A stretch of DNA of 64,000 nt. Origin: Lepidostoma basale (Eukaryota > Arthropoda > Insecta > Trichoptera > Lepidostomatidae). The stretch lies in contig JAHDVF020001334.1 of the NCBI GenBank assembly GCA_022606425.2, forward strand, positions 62,001-126,000, read 5' to 3'. Position numbers and translations under genes: made by a program. This document shows, piece after piece, positions 45,401 to 55,829 of the stretch (position 1 is the first letter of the stretch; each line of letters begins with the position of its first letter). Below the pieces are notes generated by a model. The model was not told the origin of the DNA, searched no databases, and was given only the letters and a program-made list of their open reading frames with translations.

Positions 45401-46555
45401 TAATATATGAACATGTTTTTAACAGAACTGTCCCAAGAAAAATGTATGTTTATAATATGAATGATTGAAGTAAAATAGGCACTAAGTACCAAAAAAACCC
45501 CTATGTATGCAATTTCATTCTAATGTGATGTAAAATTTGAAAACACTCTTTTTGCAAATAATATAAGCGCTGAAATGTTTTGCATAATGTCTAATATGTG
45601 TCTCCAACTTTACACATAAAAGTTCCACCTAGTTAAAATATCCTGATTTAATTTTTGTACAAACTTTGTAATAAATGCTTTTTTCCGTGGTGTGCTAATG
45701 TTGTTTTCATTCACAGGGACCGAGCTCACGCAGGCTCAGATACACACAGCAGATGGGATCTCCGTCAGATTCCCCCGGGTGACTAGAATCCGCGATGACA
45801 AAACTTGGGACACTGCCACAAATCTCAAGGAACTTAAGTTACTCTACAAGAACTCTAAAGAACACACAGATGTGTCCTTACTTCAAAAGCTCGCAGCCGA
45901 AAGTGAAATTTCAGACACCGGAGCTTCTTCTAAGGACATTAAGGTTAAAATGAAAAAAGATGTCAAAGAAGAAAAGAATGTTATAAAAATTGACCAAGTA
46001 TTTAAATACGCTAAGACGAAGAATGAATCCGATTCTAAAAATGATTCAATTAAAGATGACAAGTCGGATGTGAAAGAAAATGTTAGAAATATTAAAAGGA
46101 GACTATCGGATGATTCTAACCAAAATAAATCGTCAAATAAAAAAATTGCCGCTGACAAACCGAGTACTTCTACAGTCAAAGACGAAGAATCAACAAATGA
46201 AGAGAACGATCCAAATAGGATGATTGTTCCATCGAAACCTCTGCCAGATATTTTTAAAGGTTGTGTGTTAAAATTTCACACTATCAAAGACGTAGATAAT
46301 GATTTGCTCGATGAGTACATAAGGCATTGGATTGGTTTTGGAGGTAAAGTTGATGATTCGGAAGATGGACACAATGCGACTCACGTCATTCACTTTAATC
46401 ATGAAATTGGCATAAACGAATTAAAAAACAGTATGTTTAGCTACGCAAAGAGTGCCCGGCATGTGACAATCAAATGGTTAAAATTTTGTATTGAACATAA
46501 AAAACTCGAAGCGACAAGAATTTACAGCGTGTATTTAAGAAATAAATTTCATTGA
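40843..46555 (+). CDS. Lig3: DNA ligase III (ATP-dependent), complete four-exon gene
   Basis: Joins nicks in DNA during base-excision, single-strand-break and alternative end-joining repair; the vertebrate enzyme is also the mitochondrial ligase. Exons 40843-42489, 42918-43071, 44907-45170 and 45717-46555 give 967 codons, close to the vertebrate length. Residues ~10-105: PARP-type zinc finger with ligands C24, C27, H57, C60. Residues ~165-370: DNA-binding domain. Catalytic core: motif I EIKYDGERVQ with adenylated Lys at K409, motif III LDAEV (459-462), motif IV EGLVLKD (556-562), motif V WLKVKKDY, then the OB fold (HTADGISVRFPRVTRIRDDK). A long charged linker precedes a C-terminal BRCT domain (~860-965), the XRCC1-binding region in vertebrates. 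An upstream in-frame stop excludes a longer N-terminus in this exon. It is probably nested in an intron of the minus-strand CUB gene. Confidence 0.97.
42918..43071 (+). CDS. Lig3: DNA ligase III exon 2 (motifs IV-V)
   Basis: TTTTTAG acceptor and GTATGT donor. VLKLGLEGLVLKDLESKYEP, then RHWLKVKKDYLFGGAMADSA and VVLGAWF. Ends with one base of a Gly codon completed at 44907. Confidence 0.95.
43148..43390. repeat. ACCGGT foldback repeat in ligase intron 2
   Basis: Arms AATAAAACAATGTTTTTTAA and its complement near 43310-43334; centre contains CAGCGACCGGTTTCGCC (minus strand GGCGAAACCGGTCGCTG, the 3' half of a hammerhead-like motif, GAA-ACCGGT-C). CTGATGA is lost. Same family at 50150 and 24738. 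Confidence 0.65.
43398..43730. mobile_element. pogo/Tigger-like MITE (333 bp)
   Basis: TA on both sides (43396-43397, 43731-43732). Left CATTAGAATGTTGTTTATCC and right GGATAACCAACATTCTACTG are inverted repeats of the CAGTAGAATG pogo type. No frame. Confidence 0.8.
44275..44650 (-). mobile_element. RTE-like 3' fragment in ligase intron 2
   Basis: Starts with CTAACTAACTAACTTACC; minus strand encodes NSSIRSECGANESVMNKIRK and [20 protein letters not shown]. Close to the 57365 copy but with frameshifts near the C-terminus. Confidence 0.88.
44907..45170 (+). CDS. Lig3: DNA ligase III exon 3 (start of OB fold)
   Basis: TTATAG acceptor and GTTTGT donor. GTGKKGGMLSVFLMGCHDPD, then TVTKVHTGHDDKTLEELQEP and PVWEIT. 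Phases 1 in and 1 out. Confidence 0.95.
45717..46555 (+). CDS. Lig3: DNA ligase III exon 4 (OB fold end, linker, BRCT)
   Basis: TTCACAG acceptor; GTELTQAQIHTADGISVRFP, a long Lys/Glu/Asp/Ser linker, then LPDIFKGCVLKFHTIKD, HWIGFGGKVDD, THVIHF and ARHVTIKWLKFCIEHKKL, the BRCT fold with its conserved W. TGA at 46553-46555. The linker is poorly conserved by nature of the family. Confidence 0.95.
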
Positions 46556-46636
46556 TGAATTTTTTGTTTGATCATATTTTATTGTTTTAATATAATATAA
46601 CAGATAAACCTTAAGTATTTTCTATTTTAGAGACTA

Positions 46637-47607
46637 CAGTAGAACTCCAATTGTTCGAACTACGACTATCTGAATCGCAGATTATCCGAATCGCTTTCAG
46701 AATTTCAGAAAAAAATAAATAAAAAGACAGAAACGTACTGTGATATGCAAAATAATAATTCTATCTCTGACCGAGATGTTCAGTAAGCAATGACTTTCAT
46801 TTACAGTACGTTACGTACATTCTGTACTAATGTACAGCACTTGTAACTAAGCTTTACATGTAAAATTGTTGCCTTTTCATTTAATTTATTAACCCTTATA
46901 GTCCGGCTGGCTACAATAGCAGTCAAAGAAAATCAGGCTGAAAGGCCTGTCGGCTACAATAGCAGTCCGCATATATTCTCTGTATTTAACGTGTAATATT
47001 CCGTAAATTTACTACTACGGATCAAAAGTAAAAATGTGTATTATATACATTTATGTATTCTCTGTGATTTAGAGTTATACTTTCATCCTTCTTGTACAAA
47101 GATTTTACTTTATTTTATTTTCTTGTAATGCGTGTCCCATACAAATCACGGCTGCGGCTAATCATCACACAGTTGTGTCATACTGTGTCGGAATCTTTGA
47201 TTTTAAATGTTTGTTTACCTAGGGTGACTTATATCATTATTAGTTATCAACAGCGCGATGTTTTGGTTTCATTCATGAACAACATTTTCAATGTAATATA
47301 TTTTGATTGGTTTTTATAAACTCAAAATGAAAAAAAAAGTCTTATAATATAAAAAATGTATAATATTTGACTAAAAAATTTTTTTTGTTGATATTTTTAT
47401 GTATTTTGTGTGAAGAGTAATTCGATTGTTTACAAGAGCGTTCCGATGTTTAAAATTCTCACCGGCCTGAGGGAACAATTCGTGAAAATCTTAGCCGGCC
47501 TTTAAGGGTTAAAAGTTCAACATACATTCAGTAATTTTCATTCGGAAATAATCCAATTATCCGAATGGGGTCCGGTCCCAATTGATCAGATAGTTGGAGT
47601 TCTACTC
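46637..47607. mobile_element. pogo/Tigger-like MITE containing a nested piggyBac-like element
   Basis: TA-flanked (46635-46636, 47608-47609). Ends CAGTAGAACTCC and GGAGTTCTACTC are inverted repeats; subterminal ATTATCCGAAT on both sides. Interrupted by 46893-47508. Confidence 0.75.
46893..47508. mobile_element. piggyBac-like non-autonomous element
   Basis: TTAA at 46889-46892 and 47509-47512; left CCCTTATAGTCCGGCTGGC, right GCCGGCCTTTAAGGG. Internal duplication GGCTACAATAGCAGTC (46919-46935 and 46952-46968). No recognised transposase. Confidence 0.75.
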
Positions 47608-47612
47608 TACTT

Positions 47613-48892
47613 TTCAAATTGGCTCTGTAATCTAACATGAAATTTTTCTTTAAATTTAATTAAAAACTTATTAGTGCCTAATTGGTAAATATATGACATG
47701 TCCTTTAGCAATGCAGTCACTGTTATTTATTTTTTTATATTACTTTTTTAATGACTAATCTATAACTCTGATATAGCTATTTTTGTATTACAAAATAATT
47801 TGTATTTAAAAGCAAAAGAGTACTCTGACTGATGAAAGTACAATGTAAAGATTATAATTTCATGTTTTAGTTGCTTTAATTTTGAAATCCATGTTCCTTT
47901 TAACAGATGTATTAAATAAAAATAGTTTGTTTTTAAAAATCTTGTAGCAAAAGACTTTCATAAATATATATTTCAATTATGTTATTTATTATATAATCGT
48001 AATAAAAATAAAAAAAAACAAATTGACTGACTATCTTTGTATTTTTACAAAAAAAAAAAAATCTCTGCAATTATTTATTTCGTGTTCAATTGTGAAGAGA
48101 AATTTTCCTTTCCACCAGTCAAATTAATTAAATATTGAAAATAATAAAATTTTTGCCAATTTTCTGATTGACAAAAAAATCATGAGACAACGGTATAAAA
48201 ATGTTTTATCACTAGAGTTTTTTTTTGAGGAGAAAATTGTCATGTGTGTATGACACATGATATATGAATCTTGAGGATGCGAGAGTAGTAGGTCAGGAAA
48301 GAACAGTGTGGCAGTCCATTCTTTCTGCCTACCCCTTCAGATAACAATGTAAGTTTTTTCCTGTTGACTTTTAAAGACTAGATTTAGACATTTTTTTACA
48401 CAGTATCCATTTATCATTTTTACTACTTATAATGTACCAAAGTAAATACCAATATATTTATTTATTTGATTAATTAAGTTGGTATTAATTTGGGGTTTTA
48501 AATCATCATATAAAAATATTTTGTTTTCAATAATGTGTTTTTTTGGAATCATAATATTTTTTATTTAAAAAATGTTTTTAAGAGTATTTCTATTATTAAA
48601 TGAAATTGAAATGAAATAAATACTTTCTTTAACTAAAGTATTTTGGAGATAATTCTATAAAAAAATATTATTGAAAGCCTTTGGACTAAAATATTAAGTT
48701 TCATATTTTATAACTGTTTTTTTACTGAAAAGTTTTACATTGATATGGACAGTATTGTATCATGTAACTTAATTGTGTTTCATCACTTACACTAGTATTT
48801 ATTAAATTTATCCACTTCCATTGTTTATTGTTTAAAATATATTATTATATAATAAATATTTTTTCCTAAAGAGTTTATTTTTTATTTTATAC
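47613..48892. other. AT-rich intergenic DNA with one RTE scrap
   Basis: At 48240-48345 a short plus-strand RTE-like piece (GTGTGGCAGTCCATTCTTTC) is truncated at both ends. The rest shows nothing I can name. Confidence 0.5.
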
Positions 48893-49429
48893 TAGACCTC
48901 AGTTAACATCTTCAAAGCAGTTCATAATGGTGTTCTTGTGCCGACCCTTATGTATGAAAGCGAAGCATGGAACTGGTAAAAGAAGGATGAAAGTAGAATA
49001 AATGCAGTAGAAATGAGATCTCTAAGACGAATGTGTGGTAAATCTGTATATGATAGAGTGTCAAATGCAAGTATAAGAAGTGAATGCGGTGCGAATGAAA
49101 GTGTTATGAACAAAATAATGAAAGGGTCGCTAAGATGGTTTGGACACATGGAAAGAATGAGTGAAGAGAGAATCGGTGAAGAAGGTAAATATAAACGACG
49201 TGAACGGAGCTAGAAATAGAGGAAGGCCGAGAAAAACGTGGCGCGATTAAATCAATCCAATATTAAATGTCGGTCACGCGAGGAGTCGGAGAAATCGACG
49301 TGCGTGCATGACAAGACGTATGAATGTAGAGGAATCAAGAGAAGTATGTCAGGACAGAACGGTATGGCGGCCCATTATTTCTGCCTACCCCTCCGTGGAG
49401 ACGGCGTGATGGTTAGTTAGTTAGTTATA
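48893..49429 (+). mobile_element. RTE-like 3' fragment
   Basis: Reads GTGCCGACCCTTATGTATG, then ATGAGATCTCTAAGACGAAT, encoding VSNASIRSECGANESVMNKI and [15 protein letters not shown]; frameshifted after that. GTTAGTTAGTTA tail. Confidence 0.88.
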
Positions 49430-49439
49430 ATTAAGTGTA

Positions 49440-49690
49440 AAAATACACTTCCAACATGTTTTGTGTGATTTTGGTGTGATTTTTCATTATCACCCCCACC
49501 TTACCCTGAAGATGGAGACTGCAACGATTTCCGAAACGTCGGTCGAGAAAGAGAAATCACACGGTGTTACCCAAAATCACACAAAACATATTGCTGCCAA
49601 CCGTGAAAATCTACGCAATTATTACACTTCCAACAGTTTATACTTTGCGTTGGCATCACCAGTCGACATAGAAACTCGCAAATACCACAA
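49440..49690 (+). repeat. Foldback repeat with ACGTCGGT hammerhead-like motif
   Basis: Arms ACATGTTTTGTGTGATTTTG (left) and CAAAATCACACAAAACAT (right) would form a long extension of ribozyme stem I around the core at 49506-49544. Confidence 0.55.
49506..49544 (+). ncRNA. Hammerhead-like motif (ACGTCGGT type)
   Basis: CTGAAGA, extra T, short stem GGA/TCC with a large loop, GAA, AC-GTCG-GT, C at the cleavage position, then G pairing with the C before the core. The long flanking arms can extend stem I. Confidence 0.5.
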
Positions 49691-49784
49691 ATAATTTATA
49701 ATGATATATAGTGTATATCAATGGTTAGAAATGGAAAGAGGGTACCATAGAAGCAAAAAAAAAACAGCCGTTAGCAATATAAAT

Positions 49785-49960
49785 TATCCTTGTGGCTAGT
49801 TCTTTCGCCTACAACTTTGTTACTTCATTTTCATTGGAAATATATCGTGTCTGGCACTCGCTAACTCCTGTTTTCCCAGAGGAGTCGTATATCGGAACTC
49901 CGCGCCCGGAATCAAACAAAACTAAAAGAACCTACCTGCCAAAGTATTACTGCAGGATGA
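49785..49960 (-). mobile_element. Possible SINE remnant
   Basis: Minus strand TTTGATTCCGGGCGCGGAGT resembles a tRNA B-box region. No second copy in the window, so this is weak. Confidence 0.3.
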
Positions 49961-50149
49961 CCTGAACCAAGGAAACGATTTTTTTGCATTTGAACTCAAA
50001 ATGAGGTTAAAAAATTATCGTATTATCAAAGTTCGACCTATGATAATAGAACCTATTCATAATATTGGGATTAGTGATAGCAATAACTATTCAAGAAAAA
50101 TTATAATTACCAAATTATTCAAGAAATAATAAATAAACATTTTAAAAAC

Positions 50150-50930
50150 AATAATTAAATAAAACGATGTTTTTTAACTACTTCCACTTTTGTGTTTATT
50201 TAGACAGCGACCGGTTTTGCCAAGCTCGCTGGCATCGACTGATTGGTGTATTACATACCAACTGCGAGCCTGGCGAAACCGGTCGCTGTCGAAATAAATA
50301 CGAAAGTGGATGTAGAAGAGTCGGACTAAGCTGGGCAGCATTCAAAAATCTTGGTCACGTTTTGAATAATCCGAAAATACCCATCAACTTGAAAAGGAGA
50401 GTGTTCAATGTCTGTGTCCTGCCAGTGTTCACTTATGGTATTGAGACAGTCACAATGTCACAAAAAAGTGCCAACAAGCTGAGAGTCACTCAGAGAGCAA
50501 TGGAGAGAGCCATGTTGGGTATCAGTTTACGGGACAGACTCAGAAATGAGGACATAAGAGTCAGGACAAAGGTTTCCGATGTTATCAAGATGGCCGCAAC
50601 CCTCAAGTGGCGATGGGCGGGACATGTCGCTCGCGATCCATATGAAAGTGGACAAGGCGACTGCTGTGCTGGTGGCCAAGGACGGCAAAGCGTGGAGTTG
50701 CGTTGGCGCGACGATATCCGGAGAAGTGCGGGAAGTGCCTGGATGCGGATCGCTCAGAATAGAAGAGAATGGAAAATGCGAGAGGAGGCCTACGTCCAGG
50801 AGTGGACGGTCAATACAGGCTGAAGAAGAAGAAGACGGATGTAGTGAAAAAACATCGTTTTATTTCATTATTATTTAAAATGAACTTCCATCAAGAGATT
50901 TCAGTAAAATCATTTTATGAAACGGGAAAC
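50150..50930. repeat. ACCGGT foldback element, split by a non-LTR insertion
   Basis: Arms ATAAAACGATGTTTTTTAAC and AAAAAACATCGTTTTATTT. A divergent pair of half-motifs: minus CGACCGGTTTTGCCAAGC at 50208 and plus GGCGAAACCGGTCGCTGTCG at 50273. The tail AAATGAACTTCCATCAAGAG matches 43350 and 24770. Positions 50316-50836 are a later insertion. Confidence 0.7.
50316..50836 (+). mobile_element. 5'-truncated non-LTR retrotransposon with 8-bp duplication
   Basis: Flanked by GGATGTAG at 50308-50315 and 50837-50844. Encodes one open C-terminal RT segment: RVGLSWAAFKNLGHVLNNPK, VFNVCVLPVFTYGIETVTMS, AMERAMLGISLRDRLRNEDI, LKWRWAGHVARD and EAYVQEWTVNTG, then a (GAA)n tail. The frame is unusually intact. 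Confidence 0.88.
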
Positions 50931-50989
50931 GGTGTGACGGTTTGTTTGTTTGTTCATTTTGTGATTTTAAAAATATTGTTTAGTTAAAT

Positions 50990-51120
50990 TTTACGCTTAT
51001 TTCATTGTTCACGACCGGTTTCAGCAGCGAAAATGACGTCAAAATCACCATACGATACAACGAAACCGGTGAAGATATAACCGCCCATACTGTATTTTCA
51101 TTACGAATTAAGTACGTGAT
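50990..51120. repeat. Decayed divergent ACCGGT motifs
   Basis: Minus GCTGCTGAAACCGGTCGTG at 51010-51030 and plus CAACGAAACCGGTGAAG at 51058-51075 face outward. CTGANGA cores are degraded. Confidence 0.4.
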
Positions 51121-51445
51121 CTGTTACTATGTAAATATCCTTAAACTTGTGTTTCAATGGCATCATTTTGATATACCTATAGGTCCCAAATCCCAATACG
51201 ACAGAAAATTAGGCACATAGAGCCATCATAAATTATTTTTTTAATTAAGTCGTGCTAGTAATTAGGCACCTGTTTACACACGGGCACGGGGTCAATTTCT
51301 CATTTAACTTAATATAATTACATGTCATAGTCGATATTAGTAACTAGGTAAACTTTAATATGAAAATGCCTATCTGGTGTAATATATATAATAATAAGCC
51401 AAAACAATACTTTATTTTATATCACATAATCTTATCAGATAATAA

Positions 51446-52020
51446 TGATATTTTTTTGTGAATGTATACTTATACTTGTATAGAAGGTGTTTACAGGACT
51501 TATGACCTGTCATTGGTTGGGTTAAGCGCACGCTTTATGTAATTACAACATTCCCCTTTCCACCTTTGTTATGACCATGTCTGACAAATTTTGGAAGTTG
51601 TATATATGTTAAAGTCCTACACCAGATTTCACATGTCAGTTTCAATGTGCCATCTATGAAGATTTTGATTACATGTGTTAATCTTTTTAAGATTAATATA
51701 ATCTACACACTAACGCCACCTATGGAGATTTATGTTTATTAAGCATTAAGCAGAACATCTTTTTAACACAATGTGAAAGGCTACCCCGCCATTAGCGCAT
51801 TGTTAGAAGCCGCCTGGAGATGTCACTCCCATCTATATGCCAAAAATTATAGATTACAGATATGATTACAATATTTTTTTGTGATTGTATACTTATACTT
51901 GTATACGAATACTGGATTTCACCCATTGCGGGTTATCAATTCATGATTTAATTGTATCTCAATAGAGACTAAGATGCAAATTGGAAACTGAATATGGTTG
52001 ATCAAGGTGTTTATATGTAG
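51446..52020 (+). repeat. ~500-bp dispersed repeat, head-to-tail junction copy
   Basis: Contains GTTAAGCGCACGCTTTATGT, TAACGCCACCTATGGAGAT and AAGCCGCCTGGAG. The start string GTATACTTATACTTGTATA occurs twice (51463 and 51887), the second directly after the body's end, so this copy is circularly permuted or partly tandem. Other copies: 56343 and 63352. Confidence 0.65.
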
Positions 52021-52026
52021 ATAATA

Positions 52027-52830
52027 ATGGTTGTAGTACTCGTAAATAACACAATGAACAACCAGCAACTAACACATGTATCTACAATGAAGGAACTCGG
52101 AATCATCTATGAGAGTAGGCTGACTTTTCGTGCACATATCGAGAGGATTTGTGACACTGCCCTGAGGATGTTGGGCTTCATCATTTGGACCGGAAGAGTT
52201 TTCAGAGATCCCAATGCGCTCAGAGTCCTACACAACGCGTTGGTTCGGAGCAGACTCGATAGTGGTTCTGTGATATGGAGTCCTCACGAGGCGAGATATT
52301 GCGTTATGCTGGAGAGGGTTCAGAAAAAAATTCTGAGGTATCTCTACAGTAGGGATTATGGTAGTTATCCGTGGCTCTATCCCACGGTATTTTTTTTTGG
52401 GAATGCTCAGAGCCAATTCTTTACAGCTTCGAAGAGATGGGTATCTCATTACCCATTTCTTTAAATTAATCAGGGGATATTTCGAGAACTCGGCCGTGCT
52501 AGAGGGTGTTGGTCTTTTTGTCCTTGATAGATTTCTCCGACAGCGACATCACAGATTGATTTACCTACCGGCCACCAGAACCAATCTGCCTCTGGTGTCA
52601 CCGCTGTCCTCGGAGATCGACGTCTTTCATATTAGTGAAGGTACGTTCAGGGGACAAATACTCATGACTTTAGAAAGTATCTTGTCTTCCTAATGTCGAA
52701 CCATCTCTAATGCGTTCCTTGTATTATGTCGTATTTTTAAAATATTTTACCTGTACTCAATATATGCCTTAAACATTTTGCTGCTTGTAATGTCTTGTTT
52801 TGAGTTAATAAACTGATTTGATTTGATAAC
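52027..52830 (+). mobile_element. Jockey/CR1-type non-LTR 3' end
   Basis: RT C-terminal protein LTFRAHIERICDTALRMLGF, NALVRSRLDSGSVIWSPHEA, LERVQKKILRYLYSRDYG; a frameshift at the T-run near 52388-52397, then FKLIRGYFENSAVL, LRQRHHRLIYLPATRTNLPL. The 3' end is AATAAACTGATTTGATTTGAT. Confidence 0.8.
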
Positions 52831-52889
52831 AATAAAAAGTGTATTACAATGAAAACATTAAAAAGTTTAATTTTATTTACAAAAAACCT

Positions 52890-53175
52890 TCTTAGAGTAG
52901 CGGAAATGCGAACCCTACGCACCATTGCCGGCAAAACTCTCAGAGATCAGATCAGAAATGAAACGATACGGTCTTTCTGTGGTGTTGAGGACATAGTAAG
53001 ATGGGGAGGAAGCAGAAGGCGCTTTTGGAGAAACCACGTGGACCGCATGGAGATTACAAGAATTGAAAAAATTGTTAAAGATGAAAACCCAAGCAGCAAG
53101 AGACTACCAGGAAGGCCGCCAAAAAGATGGAGAGATGGCTGGACATCATCATCCCAGGACAACTCACCGTCATAA
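52890..53175 (+). mobile_element. RTE-like C-terminal fragment, different family
   Basis: VAEMRTLRTIAGKTLRDQIR, RRRFWRNHVDRMEITRIEKI and KRLPGRPPKRWRDGW, a non-LTR C-terminal tail distinct from the GTTA-tailed copies. Confidence 0.7.
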
Positions 53176-53239
53176 ACACTTAAAAAAAATACCAAAAAAT
53201 ACATAAATACTACGCATCAGAGATAACAATCACAACATT

Positions 53240-53480
53240 GATATTGCATCCTTGAGGCAACTCACACTATCGCGATTGCTCTACAAACAGGCATAACCAT
53301 TGGCAGGTTGGTTCTGCAGCGAGAGAAATAGAAAAATCTGTGTTGCCTTTGACGAAGATAATTATCAGGGACAAATAGAATTAAATCACTCAGGACATCC
53401 GAGTTATGTATACGGCCGCCAATCAGCTGAAAGAAGTGAACTCCCAATTGGATATTCCTCCTTATCTCCAATAATTGTTA
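53240..53480 (-). mobile_element. Jockey/CR1-type fragment
   Basis: Minus strand EIRRNIQLGVHFFQLIGGRI and NYLRQRQHRFFYFSRCRTNL parallels 52440-52620 of the neighbouring plus-strand copy. Confidence 0.7.
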
Positions 53481-54523
53481 CCTTAGCTTACCTAGCAAGA
53501 ATTCAGTCGGAAAGAACCATGAGTTAACCTTATTCAGAACAAGTTAGGTTAGGTTAGATTATCCAAATTTACGGGAGCACCACACTAATCAAACCAAATT
53601 TTCAGAATCAGAACCAGTATTTTATTTAAATTAAATTCATAGGTAGGTAAGTGTAGTACTCGTATAATCCACGAAATTCTTTTGAGAGTAGGAAGTTCTT
53701 TGTTATTCTCTGATTTTTTTCTTTTCTACGTTGCCTCTTTTGATCCGGTAAAAAAACGGAACCGAAACAATTTTCTTTCATTACGATATGATGAATGTGT
53801 GTGCCTAACTGCGCTCGTGCCTATCTAACAGGGCCGGGTATAAGGGATGAGAAAAGCTCTATTGTTCTAGAACACTTCCGTTATAAAACTGTTATCGAGT
53901 TTTTTAGATTGAAAAAAAAAACCTTTTGTATGAAGCACTAAATTTGTGGTGTGGCACTATGAAAAATAATAAAAAACTAGTTGCAACACGTGAAATATTC
54001 ACCGAACTAAAGATTTTATACCCTTTGAAAACTTGGTTCACTGTACAATCGTAATCAGAAATAAGTTTTAACCATTAATGTAAATATATTTTTTTACACA
54101 ACTCAAAATTTTCACAATTAACAACACCAAATTGTTCTCGTTTTGTTTCCTACACTACAATAATAATCAGAACAAATTTCAAAATAATCCAGAAACGTTC
54201 TCGGGCATGCGCATCGTGTGCATTTCGAATTAATTTCGGGTATAATCGAAGTATTCCAGAAAACGCATGAGCAATGGTGGGCGGATACATCCGAGGTGTT
54301 TTTCCAGGGAAGTCATCGCGGACATTAAGACCAAACATGCACATCATGTGAAATGGAAAGCTACTGGCTCTTGGAGTGAGTACGAGCTTTTCAGTCTATA
54401 CCCCTCGGTGGTGTGAAACGCAATGTTTGAACAGCCTTTAGAGCATATGTGAGTACCATTGAGGGAAATATTATGGATGACCCCGGATCCTTCTGGAACT
54501 ACGTGAAAAATTTACGAAAGGAT
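53481..54523. other. Unresolved intergenic sequence
   Basis: Includes GTTAGGTTAGGTTAG at 53543-53557 (three TTAGG units) and the GGGAGCACCAC repeat at 53561-53611 also seen at 5803. No gene recognised. Confidence 0.5.
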
Positions 54524-54755
54524 GGTCGCCCTGCACTTCTCTTTGCCGTCCACGGTCTCCAAGTCAGCAGTATTCTTGTCCATTTTTCATCTGAGCTTCT
54601 TGCTACGTGATCTGTCCATTGCCATTTTAGAGTCGCTACCCGGTGGATGATGTCATTGACTTTTGTTTTTGACTCTGTCTCTTAGGCTTATTCCTAACAT
54701 GGCTCTTTCCATGGCTCTTTGGGTCACTCGTAGTTTCTCGATTCACATAAGTTTC
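54524..54755 (-). mobile_element. Non-LTR C-terminal remnant
   Basis: Minus strand of the 50316 family: ATGGCTCTTTCCATGGCTCT corresponds to RAMERAM, and GTGCAGGGCGACC to GRP-type sequence. Decayed. Confidence 0.65.
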
Positions 54756-55436
54756 TATTGCCTATATTAATTAATATTACCCAATTCAAGTAACTTTGTC
54801 TTTTTATTGAAGTCAATTCTGGCTTGCAGTATTCTGCTTATAAAGTCTGTTTTTGAGCGCCCATCTTTAGTTGTTAAAAGTTCATATCTTTGCATATATC
54901 AAATTCCCCGTCACCAAAGAATTTGGCTCCTTTTAATACCCGTATTCAGGGCCAGAGCGACCTACAACCGCTTCTGTTTCCGCCGAAGACAAATTTGCAC
55001 ATTCTCAGAATCTGAAAAATACTTTCTTTATTATTGTTACAAAGAATTCACAGGGGCATTTAATTTTCTCGCGAAGTACTCCGATTTAATGTAAAAATAA
55101 TGACTTCTCTTGTATATTGCTCTCCTTTTGCGTGTACGAATGAATGCCTCGACAAAGGAATCTCATTTAAAGGGGTAATTACTATTCCTCACCATACAAC
55201 ACTTCGTTATATATCGGTGTCGGAGACGTTACAAGTTTTCCTCATGCCTATTTTTCCCCAGTTTTGCGTTAGTATGGGATAAAAGCATGCTCAACTCTCA
55301 AATCCAATCTAAAAGTTTTATAATAAAAAGCGTACACTGATACACAAAATACATAACTACATTTTTAGAGAATGAGAAAACCTTTGCAAAATTTAAGTAA
55401 CGTAGGTACATATAAGCGGTGGTCGAAGAGACCAAA
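54756..55436. other. Unresolved intergenic sequence
   Basis: Open frames at 54807-55094 and 55100-55282 show no motif I recognise and no splice context; I do not call them genes. Confidence 0.45.
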
Positions 55437-55700
55437 TTCTTCTTCTCTTCTTCTTCTTCCTCAGCCTATTCCCGTCCACTCCTGGACAAAGGCCTCCTCC
55501 ATTTGCTTCTATGTCACTCTGTCTTGTGCAGACTGCATCCAGGTTATTCCGACGTGTCTGTTCAGATCATCCTTCCACCGTAGTTGCGGTCGCCCTGCAC
55601 TTCTCTTTGCCGTCCACGGTCTCCAAGTCAGCAGTCTTCTTGTCCACTTTTCATCTGAGCTTCTGGCTACGTCACCTGCTCATTGCCATTTTAGAGACCA
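55437..55700 (-). mobile_element. Non-LTR 3' fragment with GAA tail
   Basis: The plus strand begins TTCTTCTCTTCTTCTTC (tail), then CTCCTGGACAAAGGCCTCC and CCTGCACTTCTCTTTGCC. Minus strand reads EEAFVQEWTGIG-like and GRPQLRWKDDLNRHVG, as in 50316-50836. Confidence 0.7.
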
Positions 55701-55829
55701 AATTATGATTTGAATAATTTCCTAAGAACATTGTATTTTCATAATCCAACATTATTTTACTTCGGTTTGCAGACATCCTTCCTCAGAGTAATTAAAAATA
55801 TGTCCTAAAATCTTTTGTTATATACTAAG

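Noticed and set aside
49461..49694. 77-codon plus-strand open frame
   Set aside because: It covers a foldback repeat with a hammerhead-like motif; no protein motif.
53543..53557. TTAGG units as evidence of a telomere or chromosome end
   Set aside because: Only three units, embedded in dispersed repeat sequence.
55372..55713. 113-codon plus-strand open frame
   Set aside because: Antisense to a minus-strand non-LTR 3' end with GAA tail.
55752..55790. A further hammerhead-like motif on the minus strand (CTGAGGA ... AAACCGAAG)
   Set aside because: GAA is not preserved next to the stem and stem II is weak; below the standard used for the others.
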